From Rhynchopus sp. YZ270_cl-10 (Eukaryota; Euglenozoa; Diplonemea; Diplonemida; Diplonemidae), in NCBI GenBank assembly GCA_964035575.1, contig OZ037881.1:496001-560000 (forward strand): a stretch of 64,000 bases of DNA. The letters run 5' to 3'. The notes below the pieces were generated by a model. That model did no database searches, was not told where the DNA came from, and saw nothing but the letters and a program-made list of their open reading frames with translations. The translations under genes were made by a program, and so were the position numbers. Positions 47,203 to 56,027 of this stretch are shown here, one piece after another. The first letter of the stretch is position 1. Each line of letters begins with the position of its first letter.

Positions 47203-48228
47203 TTACTTCTTTTCGTTTCTTTCCCCGATGCTTTCCCGCCATGCTTCTGGAGCTTCCTCGGGATCTTCGGTTTCTAAATACGCAAACGAAGTAGACGCAC
47301 GCTCTATGGCATCTTCTTCTAATATCATTTCCCGCTCTGAGATATGCACACTACGGGTCGATATGGTTTGCTTTACACAGACAGCGGTTGCTGCGAGGAC
47401 ACTGAAGACCTCTAGTCGCTGCACCTTAAAGGGTACACTGGACTTATGATGCTGGTCACCACTCTTGTTTAGTGTTAACGGCGGATTCGCGTAGGTCTCG
47501 CAAAACGCAGTTTCCCCTTTCTGCAGGCTTTTATGCAAGAATATCCCAGAATCCGGTACCCCACCAAAATGCAGTCCACCCTCCTGAGAGATATGCATGA
47601 AGAAACTGTTTGACCCGGTGGCGCCGTATTTTACTGCAGTTCCGGTACTAAGGATTTGCCAAATGAAGCATTCACCACCACCAATGTACTTCGTTCCCGG
47701 GAGAAACCCTGTTGTAGAATAGGCGCCAAAAACGTCTCCGTCTACTGTTGTTATTACTAGCATGCTTTCTGTTAGGTTTGTGGTGTGTTCTCGAAAGGCG
47801 CGTGCAGAAAAGCCGTGCTCTTCTGAGAAATAGACGGGGCGCCACATTGAGGCTTGCAAACGGAATGGAAGAAGCGCGGCAAGGGATTGGCAGGTCTGTT
47901 CACTCAGGTGCGGGCGAGGTGCATTACGATCCGAAGGATCGCTAGAGAGAGATAACCCTGCCCCAGAGATGCACGAAGCGAAACCTCGTGAACCATCAAA
48001 CCGAATGGATCTCCGTGCATTAGGGGCCCGTATCCGTTTCGATTCAGACTTCTCCAAAACCACAAGAAGAAATTCTCCGTCATCATCCGAAGCCTCAGTG
48101 CACTCACTCCCCTTCACGCTGCCCACACTGCTCTGTGTCGAAGTGTCCTCTTTCGAAGCCTCCTTGTTGAACACTGCGTTGCTGCCAAATTTCAACGCCT
48201 TCTTAAACGATTTGATTGGAGCGTTCAT
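47203..48228 (-). CDS. TLDc-domain protein (OXR1/NCOA7-like)
   Basis: The ATG at 48228 gives 341 residues; the frame extends to 48357 but that part covers a foldback repeat and is unlikely to be coding. Residues about 1-105 are low complexity and Ser/Asp-rich. Residues about 112-278 match the TLDc fold: SLAALLPFRLQASMWRPVYFSEEHGFS (partial), LVITTVDGDVFGAY, GGGECFIWQI, then HFGGVPDSGIFLHKSL, CETYANPPL and FKVQRLEVFSVL. TLDc proteins such as OXR1 and NCOA7 are linked to oxidative-stress protection and bind or regulate the V-ATPase. A similar role is possible but not shown by sequence. A C-terminal acidic helix follows. Upstream is a strong pyrimidine tract (TCTCTCTCTCTCCCCCTTCC on the minus strand) and CAG, suitable as a trans-splice acceptor. 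Confidence 0.88.
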   Translation of the reverse strand: MNAPIKSFKKALKFGSNAVFNKEASKEDTSTQSSVGSVKGSECTEASDDDGEFLLVVLEKSESKRIRAPNARRSIRFDGSRGFASCISGAGLSLSSDPSDRNAPRPHLSEQTCQSLAALLPFRLQASMWRPVYFSEEHGFSARAFREHTTNLTESMLVITTVDGDVFGAYSTTGFLPGTKYIGGGECFIWQILSTGTAVKYGATGSNSFFMHISQEGGLHFGGVPDSGIFLHKSLQKGETAFCETYANPPLTLNKSGDQHHKSSVPFKVQRLEVFSVLAATAVCVKQTISTRSVHISEREMILEEDAIERASTSFAYLETEDPEEAPEAWRESIGERNEKK

Positions 48229-48298
48229 GTTGTGTACCTCCCAACCCACCCCCTGGAGATGGCGTAGAAAGGAAGGGGGAGAGAGAGAGAGAGGGGTA

Positions 48299-48423
48299 AT
48301 GGTGGCAGTATTGTGATGGGAAGCCCATTGGAATACGCAAAATACATCAAAATACACGTGTTGTGATGTATTTTGATGGATTTTGCGTATTCCAATGGGC
48401 TCCCGTCACAATACTGCCGCCAT
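48299..48423. repeat. 125-bp foldback element flanked by TA
   Basis: Two arms of about 55 bp (from ATGGTGGCAGTATTGTGA on the left and TCACAATACTGCCGCCAT on the right) pair with only a few mismatches around a short centre. TA occurs directly outside each end (48297-48298 and 48424-48425), as expected for a Tc1/mariner-type MITE. No second copy was found in the window. Confidence 0.75.
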
Positions 48424-48581
48424 TAGAGAGAGGAGGGAAGAGGTGTGTACGTTGTCGGGGTTGTCAAAAAGGGGGAATGTGGTTGGAGGATGTCGTTATT
48501 TAGAATTTCGTTGGGGGTTTTTTTTTTCTGGCTTCCTGGAAAAAAAAAAAGTGAAATGCCGTTGATAGTGCCTCTGAGACG

Positions 48582-48612
48582 CAGGCACTGACACTCCGCG
48601 GGTTTTCGAACC
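48582..48612 (-). repeat. Repeat with a B-box-like sequence, copy 2
   Basis: On the minus strand: CGGGGTTCGAAAACCCG then CGGAGTGTCAGTGCCTG, matching 46960-46996 except in the loop. Confidence 0.4.
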
Positions 48613-48739
48613 CCGAAAAAATATGCAAACAAGGTGTTGAAATCTGTTTGCAAAAAAAAGGGAATTTACCCCACAAAAATTGGTGTTTTTTTTTCGAAAT
48701 TGTACAAAAATGTTGTATTTTTTATGTCATCTTTTGTTT

Positions 48740-49234
48740 TCAAAGCTCATCCTCAGCTGCGAGCTGCAGAGCACCACGCTGGCAGGGCTTGCCTCCTGCC
48801 TTGACCTGCATGAGCTCGACATCGAACACGAGGGGAGAGAAGGCAGGAATACGTGGCGGGCGGCCCTTCTCACCGTACGCAAGGTTGTACGGAATGTAGA
48901 GCTGCCACTTGTCACCTTCGCACATGAGCTGCAGGGCCTCGGTCCACCCCTTGATCACCTGGTTCGGCGCAAACGACGAAGGTGCCTGTCTATCGTAGCT
49001 CGAGTCAAACTGAGTTCCATCCATCAAAGTACCCTTGTAATGCACAGAGCAAGTGTCCGAATGTCCAGGACTCTTCTCGCCATCCCCCGTTGTCAGCACC
49101 TTAACAAGCATGCCGCTTGGGAGCTTGTAGATGCCCTCTCCCTTGGCAGTCTCGGCAAGGAACTTCTCACCTTCATCCTTCGACCCCAGCACGCACACTG
49201 CGGCGGAGAGGAGCAGGAGCGCACAACGTGCCAT
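48740..49234 (-). CDS. Secretory-pathway FKBP-type peptidyl-prolyl isomerase
   Basis: The 164-residue product has a signal peptide (MARCALLLLSAAVCVLG) and a short helical lead-in resembling the FkpA/MIP subgroup. The FKBP domain (about 38-145) keeps the usual pocket residues: HYKG, FDSSYDR, QVIKGWTEAL, YIPYNLAYGEKG and FDVEL. This fold catalyses proline isomerisation during protein folding. The C-terminal tetrapeptide EDEL resembles the KDEL ER-retrieval signal, so an ER-lumen folding enzyme is likely; the exact signal used in this organism is unknown. It could serve the several secreted Cys-rich neighbours, but that is only co-location. There are no introns. Confidence 0.93.
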   Translation of the reverse strand: MARCALLLLSAAVCVLGSKDEGEKFLAETAKGEGIYKLPSGMLVKVLTTGDGEKSPGHSDTCSVHYKGTLMDGTQFDSSYDRQAPSSFAPNQVIKGWTEALQLMCEGDKWQLYIPYNLAYGEKGRPPRIPAFSPLVFDVELMQVKAGGKPCQRGALQLAAEDEL

Positions 49235-50079
49235 GTTTTTTTTGTGTAAAAGGGGGTTCTTCTGGGTTTTGGTTATGTTGACGCTCTCCGCACCTTAAAG
49301 GGCGCTAAGCAGAGCCTTTGGTAAGATGAGGGGGGTGGTGTTCAAGTGCAAAGAGAAGGGTATGAGGGTGGATTATTCGTTTCGCAATGTGCGTTGTATA
49401 CCGAAGAAAGCAGGGGTAGCTTGATGAGACGAGAAGGCACATTGGGGGGTGTCCTGTGCAGCACGCCCTCAGACAGACATGGTTGTTTGACTGAGGAGGG
49501 TGGTGCCAGGACAAAATACACACGACAGATACATTTGGTTTTCCGTTTTGTTTGAGAAGTTCAAAAAAGAAAGCAGTTGTTTCATATACATTTTCTGACG
49601 AAAAGAAAAGCAGAAAAAAGAATTTTTCGTTGATCGCACCGGATTGTTGTGGAGTGTGTAGGGACAAAATCAAAAACTTTTCTGTGGATAAGTTGTGTCG
49701 TGTTTACATTCGCTCTCACCAAAAAATTCGGGCACACTCAGATACGTTTTCATTTCCTCCCCTACAACCTTTGCAAGGCAGCTGTTCTCAATATAAAAAA
49801 AAATCGAAGCTGGTAGTGCCAACACCGTGCGAGTACGCAGGTATAGTAGGTTGGTCACATTATTAAAGGTTCAAGGAAGCCACGTGTCCTGGAACACAGC
49901 TGGGCGTCTGCCGAACCCAGAGAGCGAGGAACCACCGACGGAAAAAAAAAAAGAAGGCGGGGCACGTGGATCACTCGTACGCGGATACACGTTGTCATAG
50001 TTTTCAAAATAAATTTTATTTGTCAAGAGGACTCTGCCCCATACCCTGAATAAAAACCCCCACACGATCGGCAAAAAAC
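49235..50079. other. Gene-free interval with R-F repeat
   Basis: Contains the FKBP leader, R-F copy 2 (49611-49788) and the 3' region of the Cys-rich protein gene. No coding sequence is supported. Confidence 0.65.
49611..49788. repeat. R-F repeat, copy 2
   Basis: Same orientation as 41850-42025, with scattered substitutions and small indels. The flanks differ. Confidence 0.8.
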
Positions 50080-50880
50080 TCAAATCACGCGCCCCGGACA
50101 TCCACCCTTTTTAGGGTCGGAAGAGGCGAAGGCGTTTTCCCAGGTTTGCTGGAGGGTTGCTGCTGGCACTTGGAGCGCATTTGCGAAGAAGCAGTTGAGG
50201 TAACAGTGGCTGGAGGTGTTGGTGGGTTGCGGGCAGGTCGTGAAGCATGAGGGGTCACGCTGCTCCACAACACTGATGACCTGGTCGTTGAGACACGACT
50301 CGTTCACGATCTTCCTCGTCTCCGCTATGCGCCAGGTGCAGTCCGCTGACGCAGGCTGTGTGTCGCAGTTCCCCTTTGCTGGCGTCGAGAACCACATCCC
50401 ACCTACATGCTTGCTGCTGTAATACTTCCATCCACATGAGTCTGGGTACGGCCCGGTCGTCTGCGGGGGGATGCACCCATCCCCTAGGGTTGCATACCGT
50501 GTGTTGACAACGGCGCTTCCTGCGTGGAGGCCGTCGTCGCCTCTGCAGACGTATTGTGGGTTGCTGATGTTTGTTGTGGTGGGGTTGCATGCACCGTAAG
50601 GGTAGTCGATGCCGCCGTAGATCGTGACGGTGTACTGTGTGTAGACGTTGTCCACGCAGGTCACCTCGCAGCTGCAGAAGAAGCCGGTGGGGTCGCTCGC
50701 ACACCGCTCCCGCTGTGCAATGCGGTCGCCAAAGAGGAAAAACGTATCACCCAAAGCATCAGCACTATCATGGTCATCCAAACCACGAAGCGAATACGGA
50801 CGCAACCCGTACAATGTATAATTCACCCCTGTCCCAACAGGGGCACACAGGGTCAACGCTGCTGACAACAAAACCAACAT
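50080..50880 (-). CDS. Secreted Cys-rich protein, function unknown
   Basis: The ATG at 50880 gives 266 residues starting with a signal peptide (MLVLLSAALTLCAPVGTG). The frame is open further upstream to 51051 but without secretory features. The mature part has about 19 cysteines, likely disulphide-bonded, and aromatic/Gly-rich beta-like stretches (YTLYGLRPYSLRGLDDHDSA, TVTIYGGIDYPYGAC, GGMWFSTPAKGNC). It also has several N-glycosylation sites and a Cys-rich tail (CFTTCPQPTNTSSHCYLNC). There is no transmembrane segment, so it is probably secreted. I do not recognise the family. No intron is visible. Confidence 0.8.
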   Translation of the reverse strand: MLVLLSAALTLCAPVGTGVNYTLYGLRPYSLRGLDDHDSADALGDTFFLFGDRIAQRERCASDPTGFFCSCEVTCVDNVYTQYTVTIYGGIDYPYGACNPTTTNISNPQYVCRGDDGLHAGSAVVNTRYATLGDGCIPPQTTGPYPDSCGWKYYSSKHVGGMWFSTPAKGNCDTQPASADCTWRIAETRKIVNESCLNDQVISVVEQRDPSCFTTCPQPTNTSSHCYLNCFFANALQVPAATLQQTWENAFASSDPKKGGCPGRVI

Positions 50881-51282
50881 TTTTTTTGGGTGTAAAACTT
50901 TCTGTGAGAATTCTTTTAAGGAGACGTTGGAAAAGCGCAAACACTGCGTATCTCTGAACGAACCACGAAGGGGCGAAGAGAGCGTTTTGATATCACGAAA
51001 GGGGGATGATTTGATAAAGTAGAAATTAAATTCTGGTATTTTTTCAGGCACGATGTCACCGAAAGGGTAAGGGGTGTATGGATGAGGGTAGAATATGGGG
51101 TGGCTATTTCTTTTCTTTTATTTCATACTACTTTTAACTGTTTTGTTAGCATCCAGAAGTCCTTTGGTCCTATTTACAGGAAAGCGGTTTTGGAAGAGAC
51201 GTGAGCGGAGGGGGGAAGGAGGAGGGAAGGGGGGGAAGGGGGAGGCCAGATAACAAAAAAAAATGCTTGAAAAAAAAAAAAA

Positions 51283-51364
51283 GTAGAGTTGGAAATACAA
51301 AGCCCTCTCGTGACAGTGTACCTTGGGTACATAACCGGCTGTACCGGGGGGTGGACACCCAACA
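51283..51364. repeat. R-C repeat, 3' truncated
   Basis: Runs from GTTGGAAATACA to GGGGGGTGGACACCCAAC and then stops, lacking the CATGCAGTCC part. Confidence 0.65.
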
Positions 51365-51406
51365 AAAAAATGGGGGAAGGGGGTAGAAAAATAAAGGGGA
51401 AAATGA

Positions 51407-51423
51407 ATGTGCATTGTGCACAT
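51407..51423. repeat. HP-B-like hairpin
   Basis: ATGTGC and GCACAT form a perfect six-base-pair stem around ATTGT. Confidence 0.45.
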
Positions 51424-51614
51424 ACATCCTTAAAAAAATGTGTTTGGGGAAAAAAAGAGGAATCTAAGTTTTGCTTAGTTTCCCAGTTTTCCTTAAACGA
51501 AAAGGAAAAAGAGAAAAGGGGGGTGCAGAGCGCCTCTGGGCGTGCAGTAGCTCTCCCAATGGGTTTATCGAACCGGTGGGAGGGGAGGGGAGTGGAATGT
51601 AAGAAAAATGTTGT

Positions 51615-51647
51615 GAGATGGGCCTAAGCCTCGCGCTCAGTCACCTT
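51615..51647. repeat. HP-A hairpin repeat
   Basis: Inner arms CTAAGC and GCTCAG have one A-C mismatch. The apex is CTCGC and the outer arm ends TCACCTT. Confidence 0.5.
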
Positions 51648-51972
51648 GAATAAAAAAGGTTTTTTTGAGATAGTGGATGAACACAAAGAAACACGGTGCC
51701 AAAAAAAGGGGGAAAAAAAAAAAACAATTTCTATGGGCCGGGGCTAGGTTAGTTCACAGACTTAGGCACACAAAAACGCCTCCTCCTTTTTGCTGAATTC
51801 TTGTACACAAAACGTCATGGATGGCTAGACTGCGGGATATGACCCATAAGAGTGTCGTGTGGCAGAGATGAAGGTGGCATTAGGAAAGCTCTGGCATGAT
51901 CCGAATCTCGTAAATCAAAAAAAAAAAAAAGAACAAAAAGATGAAACTCGCGTTATAGAAATGTGTTTTTTT

Positions 51973-52004
51973 TTGAAATACAAAGCCCTCTCGTGACAGT
52001 GTAT
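51973..52004. repeat. R-C repeat, 5' fragment
   Basis: TTGAAATACAAAGCCCTCTC followed by GTGACAGTGTAT only. Confidence 0.6.
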
Positions 52005-52023
52005 AGAGAAAAAAAAAAGATGA

Positions 52024-52104
52024 TAGTTGTCAATGCAGGCACCGACTGACCTACGACTATGCCAGCCTGTATGTAAGCACAAAGTTCCCTGCACCAACAG
52101 AAGA
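52024..52104. repeat. R-E repeat, copy 2
   Basis: CAATGCAGGCACCGACTGACC, GATTATGCCAGCC-like middle and AAGCACAAAGTTCCCTGCACC. It directly follows an R-C fragment; no R-C copy adjoins copy 1. Confidence 0.55.
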
Positions 52105-53510
52105 TGTAAAAAAAAAAAAAAGAAACCAAAAATGGCTTTGCCCGTACCGTAGTAGTGAAGGGGGGGGCGGTACACAACCGCTCGTTGGGCGGCGGCCTGC
52201 CGCGAAAGAGTTGTGAGCAACGACCTCTGGCCTGACTGTTGGTCGCTGTTTCATGCTCTGAGTGCAAGCACCTTATCATGGGAAAGCCACCAGCCCAGCA
52301 TATATACCCCAGCCAGGGTTTGATTTGCATTTAGTAGGGCAGGGACGTTTACCTCCCTGAGGACAAAACAGAATAGTCCCGCATACCTCCAGCCAGTGGA
52401 GGGAATACAGACGGCACACTTCATCCCGTAGTAGGACCCCCCATCCCAAAAAGGAAAAAAAAAGAAGATAATAACGTTGGCTTTCTTTATCCCGGGGGGT
52501 TTTCTGATCACACGTTCATGGAAATGGCATTTCCGCACCCTTTTCAGCATTATTTCCGCAGTTTTTTTCATAGTTTTTTTTTCACACTTTTTTTTCCGCG
52601 ATTCTTTATTTTTTGCGGCACTTGCGTGCGGTAAAGCATGGAAAACTTGTGGAAACAGAGGGAGAAAAAGATGACTTTTAAAAAATGCACTTTTCAGCCA
52701 CAATAAAAATAGTATCAGATGAGTGCTGGATCACATGCAAGCACCTCTGACCATGGGCAATAAGAACGCTTGATGGCGCAAAGACGATATTCAATGTGCA
52801 ATAAACAATGAAGCCATAACCACACAACGGGGGGTGGGTTTGACGTGGTTCCCTTCGTTTTATTTTTTCTTTTAAAATCGAAGGAGGCTTTGCTCCGATT
52901 AGAAGCAGAAATAAACAGCTACACTGCCTACAGAACGTTTTATGTTTTTTTATTGCTTTTCTGTTTCTTTGCTGGCAGGCAGTGTACCAAAAAAGCGAAA
53001 ACGTTTCGCCAAAAAAAAAAAATCAAAAAAAAATGAAAACCCCACTCGTGACAGTGACCTTGGTATCTGACGAGTGCACCAAAAACAAAACCCACTTCTT
53101 AAAGGTACTGAGGCCCTTACAAGACCAAACCTGTTTTTCTTCTTCCTTTCTTTTGCGATGCCCAATGCCACACTATCTATTTCACTGTAACCTACAATGT
53201 AGGCGTGAGCCATTCGTTCTGACTGGGCAACGCAAAAGATGGACGTTATTTCGCACCCCCGACAAACAAAAACAATTGTTAGCTCGACGACATTGGACCA
53301 ATATAAAAAATCAAAAAATCAAAAGACAACTGCTTTTCAACGTGAAATGTATTGACAACGTGTACCGGCACATCTCTCTGCACTCTCGTGTGTGCGCTTT
53401 CCGCGTTTTGCATTAGTATTCTCTGTGTTGTTGATACGATCCCGCGAGCAAAATGGGTTTGTATTCAATGACAGAGAAAGGTTGTCAAATGGTTTAAAAA
53501 AAAAACTGTG

Positions 53511-53560
53511 GTTACTGATACAGGCACCTCCAACTGACCCACATACGATGCCAGCGCCAG
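53511..53560. repeat. R-E repeat, copy 3, truncated
   Basis: GATACAGGCACCTCCAACTG followed by ACCCACATACGATGCCAGC, lacking the 3' half. Confidence 0.6.
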
Positions 53561-53680
53561 ATAACGAAAAAAAACGAGAAAAAAATGTAGGGATTTCAGC
53601 AAAGCTGCCCCTACAAAGCCGTTGTTCACCAATACACCATACAATGCAACTAGCTACAGCCAAATCGTGAAAACTTGAAA

Positions 53681-53709
53681 GATGGATGTACCTCTCTTGC
53701 ACACACATC
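53681..53709. repeat. HP-B hairpin repeat
   Basis: GATG (53681-53684) pairs with CATC (53706-53709). The apex contains ACCTCTCTTG. Confidence 0.45.
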
Positions 53710-53734
53710 AATCTAAAAAAAACAACGGTTGCCA

Positions 53735-53769
53735 ATATGAACCTAAGCCTCTCAAGACTTAGCTACCTT
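53735..53769. repeat. HP-A hairpin repeat
   Basis: Inner arms CTAAG and CTTAG, apex CCTCTCAAGA. The outer arms ATATGA and CTACCTT are weakened. Confidence 0.5.
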
Positions 53770-53865
53770 AGCTCTCAGTATAAGAAAGAATTTCTGATAT
53801 CTCGTTCTGCACATTTTGAAACCTCCTCCTGCGGGGGGAAAAAACAATAGAAAATCAGAAGAACG

Positions 53866-53905
53866 TTGAAAGTGCAAAACGCCTTCTCTGGATACCGGCA
53901 GAGTT
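53866..53905. repeat. HP-G repeat
   Basis: GTTGAAAGTGCAAAACGCCT followed by a diverged right part ending CCGGCAGAG. A related copy lies at about 43160-43195. Confidence 0.4.
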
Positions 53906-54006
53906 GGTCTTGAAAAACCCCAAAAAAAGCAACGATGGGTGGAAGAAAAAGGAGGGAAAAGAGAGAGAGGGAGAGACGTAGTTGAAAAAAAAAAAATAAA
54001 GTTTAT

Positions 54007-54038
54007 AAGATGCCCCCTAAGCCTCTCAAGTCACCTTA
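54007..54038. repeat. HP-A repeat lacking inner 3' arm
   Basis: AAGATG, CTAAGCCTCTCAAG and TCACCTTA. The segment corresponding to GCTTAG is missing. Confidence 0.45.
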
Positions 54039-54091
54039 GTAACATCAGAAAGGGGAATGGGGGACATACAAACCGGATTAAGAGAAAGCTG

Positions 54092-54300
54092 ACTTGAAAT
54101 ACAAAGCCCTCTCGTGAACAGTGTACCTTTGGTATATGACGCGGGTGCACCGTGGGGGTGGACACCCCAACCATGCAGTCCTACATCCATTTCGTGGTTT
54201 GCATCTGATATGTGCTACTCCCCTGCTTCCATTCATCAGACAGATGAAATGGGGATCATTGCGAACATGGAGAAATTCTGATGTAGGGCCCGATTGGGTT
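54092..54300. repeat. R-C repeat plus downstream segment, tandem copy 1
   Basis: A full-length R-C (54092-54210) is followed by CTACTCCCCTGCTTCCATTC, ATCAGACAG and TGATGTAGGGCCCGATTGGG. The whole arrangement repeats at 54486-54692. Confidence 0.7.
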
Positions 54301-54485
54301 AGGATTTAAGTCGTCTTGAAAAGAAGTTGCAGGATGAATGTGCGATACTACAAAAGATGATTAAGATATTCTTTTCAATCGAAAGATGCAAAAGTTTTGT
54401 TTGATTATAGACTACTATCACTTGATAATAGCCACGGATTTTCTTCACAGGATCCTTGAAAGAGCATGAATACAAAAGAAAAAAA

Positions 54486-54692
54486 TTGACTTCCAAGTAC
54501 AACCCGCCTCTCTCGTGATAGTATACCTTTTGGTGGCATGACCTATGCACCGGGTACACCCCCCAACCATGCAGTCCTACATCCATTTCGAGATGTACAT
54601 CTGATATGCTCGACTCCCGCTTCCACTCATCAGAACGGTGAGCATTGGAGACACAGGGTAATTAAGTCTGCGTGATGCAGGGTCCGGTTGGG
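54486..54692. repeat. R-C repeat plus downstream segment, tandem copy 2
   Basis: Matches 54092-54300 in order (R-C, then CTCGACTCCCGCTTCCACTC, ATCAGAACGG, and GATGCAGGGTCCGGTTGGGG) with many substitutions. The offset is about 390 bp. Confidence 0.65.
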
Positions 54693-54782
54693 GGAGGGGT
54701 CTAAAAAAGGGGGCGTATTGCACAGTATCCTTTCAAATAAAGAAAACCAAAAAAAATAATTTCATATACTTTCTTTTCTTAA

Positions 54783-55624
54783 CCCTTAGCCAACGAAGGG
54801 ATTTTTAGGTGTGTTTTTTTTTTTGTTTTTGGGGGTCCAGGCTCTCCAAGAGGCAAAATGTGAAGGGCAACGACTTTTTGACCGATTCTGGTCGCAATTG
54901 AAAGATTTTGAGCAGAACTTTTGATTATTTATTTTTTGGATTTTTTTTGAAAAAAAAATATTTTGTAAAAATCCAAAATGCTTGGAAAAAAACACCCAAA
55001 ATTTCGAGAAAAATAGCTCCCGCAGTCCTCTGACGAAATATGTGTGCAAAACCGGAACTCGAAAATGGCGTTATTTGAAAGATCGAGAGCAAATGACATC
55101 AATAAAAAAAAAATCGGTCAGAAATATGGAGTAGAAGTTGTATGAACAGCCTGAGAGAGGAACAAAAAATAGTGAAAAACAGTGAAAACCGGTCAAAACA
55201 GTCAAAAGCAGTCAAAACCAGTGAAAAACAGTGAAAAGGAGGTGAAAGTCCTGTTGGTGTGAGGGTGGCTGTGTTACGAATGGGAGGTCGTGCGACCCCG
55301 CAATTGCTTTATTTTTGCTCATATGTGACAAATAACGTATTTTTGACATTTTTTGGGGCCTTGGTTGGGCCTTGGGCACCAACCCAAAAACCAGAAAATA
55401 GCATCAACTTTCAGTGTTTGGGGGAGACAATCCCTGACGCTGTCTACCAAATATGTGGTTGTTTTTTTCTCCCGAAAACATGTTTTTTGGAACGTTTCGT
55501 GACAAATCTTTTCAACATAAAAAAAATCGATCAAAAAGTCCAAAAAAAAATTTGTTTACTGGTGTTCTTCATAAAACCCCCAAAAAAAAAACAACCCCTG
55601 TACGGGTTGCTCGTTGGCTAAGGG
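54783..55624. mobile_element. piggyBac-like non-autonomous DNA transposon (MITE)
   Basis: Perfect 14-bp terminal inverted repeats, CCCTTAGCCAACGA at 54783-54796 and its reverse complement at 55611-55624, are flanked on both sides by TTAA (54779-54782 and 55625-55628). TTAA target duplication and CCC termini are the hallmarks of piggyBac transposons. Weaker inverted similarity (TCAAAAAGTC and CCCCCAAAAA) extends about 120 bp inward. The 842-bp interior encodes no transposase. It holds an array of CAGTGAAAA/CAGTCAAAA units at about 55165-55240. The perfect TIRs and target sites suggest a fairly recent insertion that depends on a transposase elsewhere. Confidence 0.82.
55165..55240. repeat. Array of CAGTGAAAA/CAGTCAAAA units
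   Basis: Seven to eight units of 9-11 bp in tandem near the middle of the MITE; some read GTGAAAA and some GTCAAAA. Confidence 0.7.
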
Positions 55625-55799
55625 TTAAACGAAATGAAAAGAAAGCAAAGAGGGTGCGACAAAAAAAAAAAAAAAAGTATGCAGACAAAAACAGGGTCTT
55701 TTACGGTTATTTCTCCGCAAAAACCAAATACTAAGTCTGTGACATTACTCGAGGGGTGGGAAGAAGGTGAGATAAAAAGAAAAGAAAAAAGAAAAGTTT

Positions 55800-55832
55800 G
55801 GATGAATATGCCTCATACGCGCATACACATCT
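55800..55832. repeat. HP-B hairpin repeat
   Basis: Outer arms GGATG and CATCT (G-T wobble at the end), inner arms ATGC (55808-55811) and GCAT (55821-55824), apex CTCATACGC. An HP-A copy follows within 25 bp. Confidence 0.6.
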
Positions 55833-55853
55833 AAAGAGATAAGAAAAGTTTAT

Positions 55854-55888
55854 GAGATGAACCTAAGCCTCTCGTGCTTAGCATCCTG
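55854..55888. repeat. HP-A hairpin repeat
   Basis: Inner arms CTAAGC (55863-55868) and GCTTAG (55876-55881) are perfect around CTCTCGT. The outer arms are GAGATG and CATCCT. Confidence 0.65.
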
Positions 55889-55993
55889 ATAAAAGACCCA
55901 GATAAAGTTGGCAACGTCTCCACGGACGAAGAACCGTAAAAGAAACTACTAAAATGACAGAAAATGGGCTGGAAAAAAAAAAGAAAAGATGGT

Positions 55994-56027
55994 AAGATGA
56001 TCCTAAGCCTCTCAATATCGTCATCCT
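55994..56027. repeat. HP-A repeat, inner stem lost
   Basis: The outer arms AAGATGA and TCATCCT are retained, CCTAAGCCTCTC is retained, and the inner 3' arm is replaced. Confidence 0.45.

Larger units (their letters stand above)
48229..48739. other. Gene-free spacer with foldback element and B-box-like repeat
   Basis: It holds the 125-bp foldback (48299-48423) and a B-box-like repeat (48582-48612). The rest is homopolymer-rich. Confidence 0.65.

Noticed and set aside
48229-48357. N-terminal extension of the TLDc frame
   Set aside because: It translates the pyrimidine tract and part of the foldback element; the ATG at 48228 fits the local start context.
50881-51051. N-terminal extension of the Cys-rich protein frame
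   Set aside because: It has no secretory features and would place the signal peptide internally.
1-56027. CRISPR array from many short repeats
   Set aside because: The repeats are dispersed at irregular distances of hundreds to thousands of bases and have no spacers of uniform length; the genome is eukaryotic.
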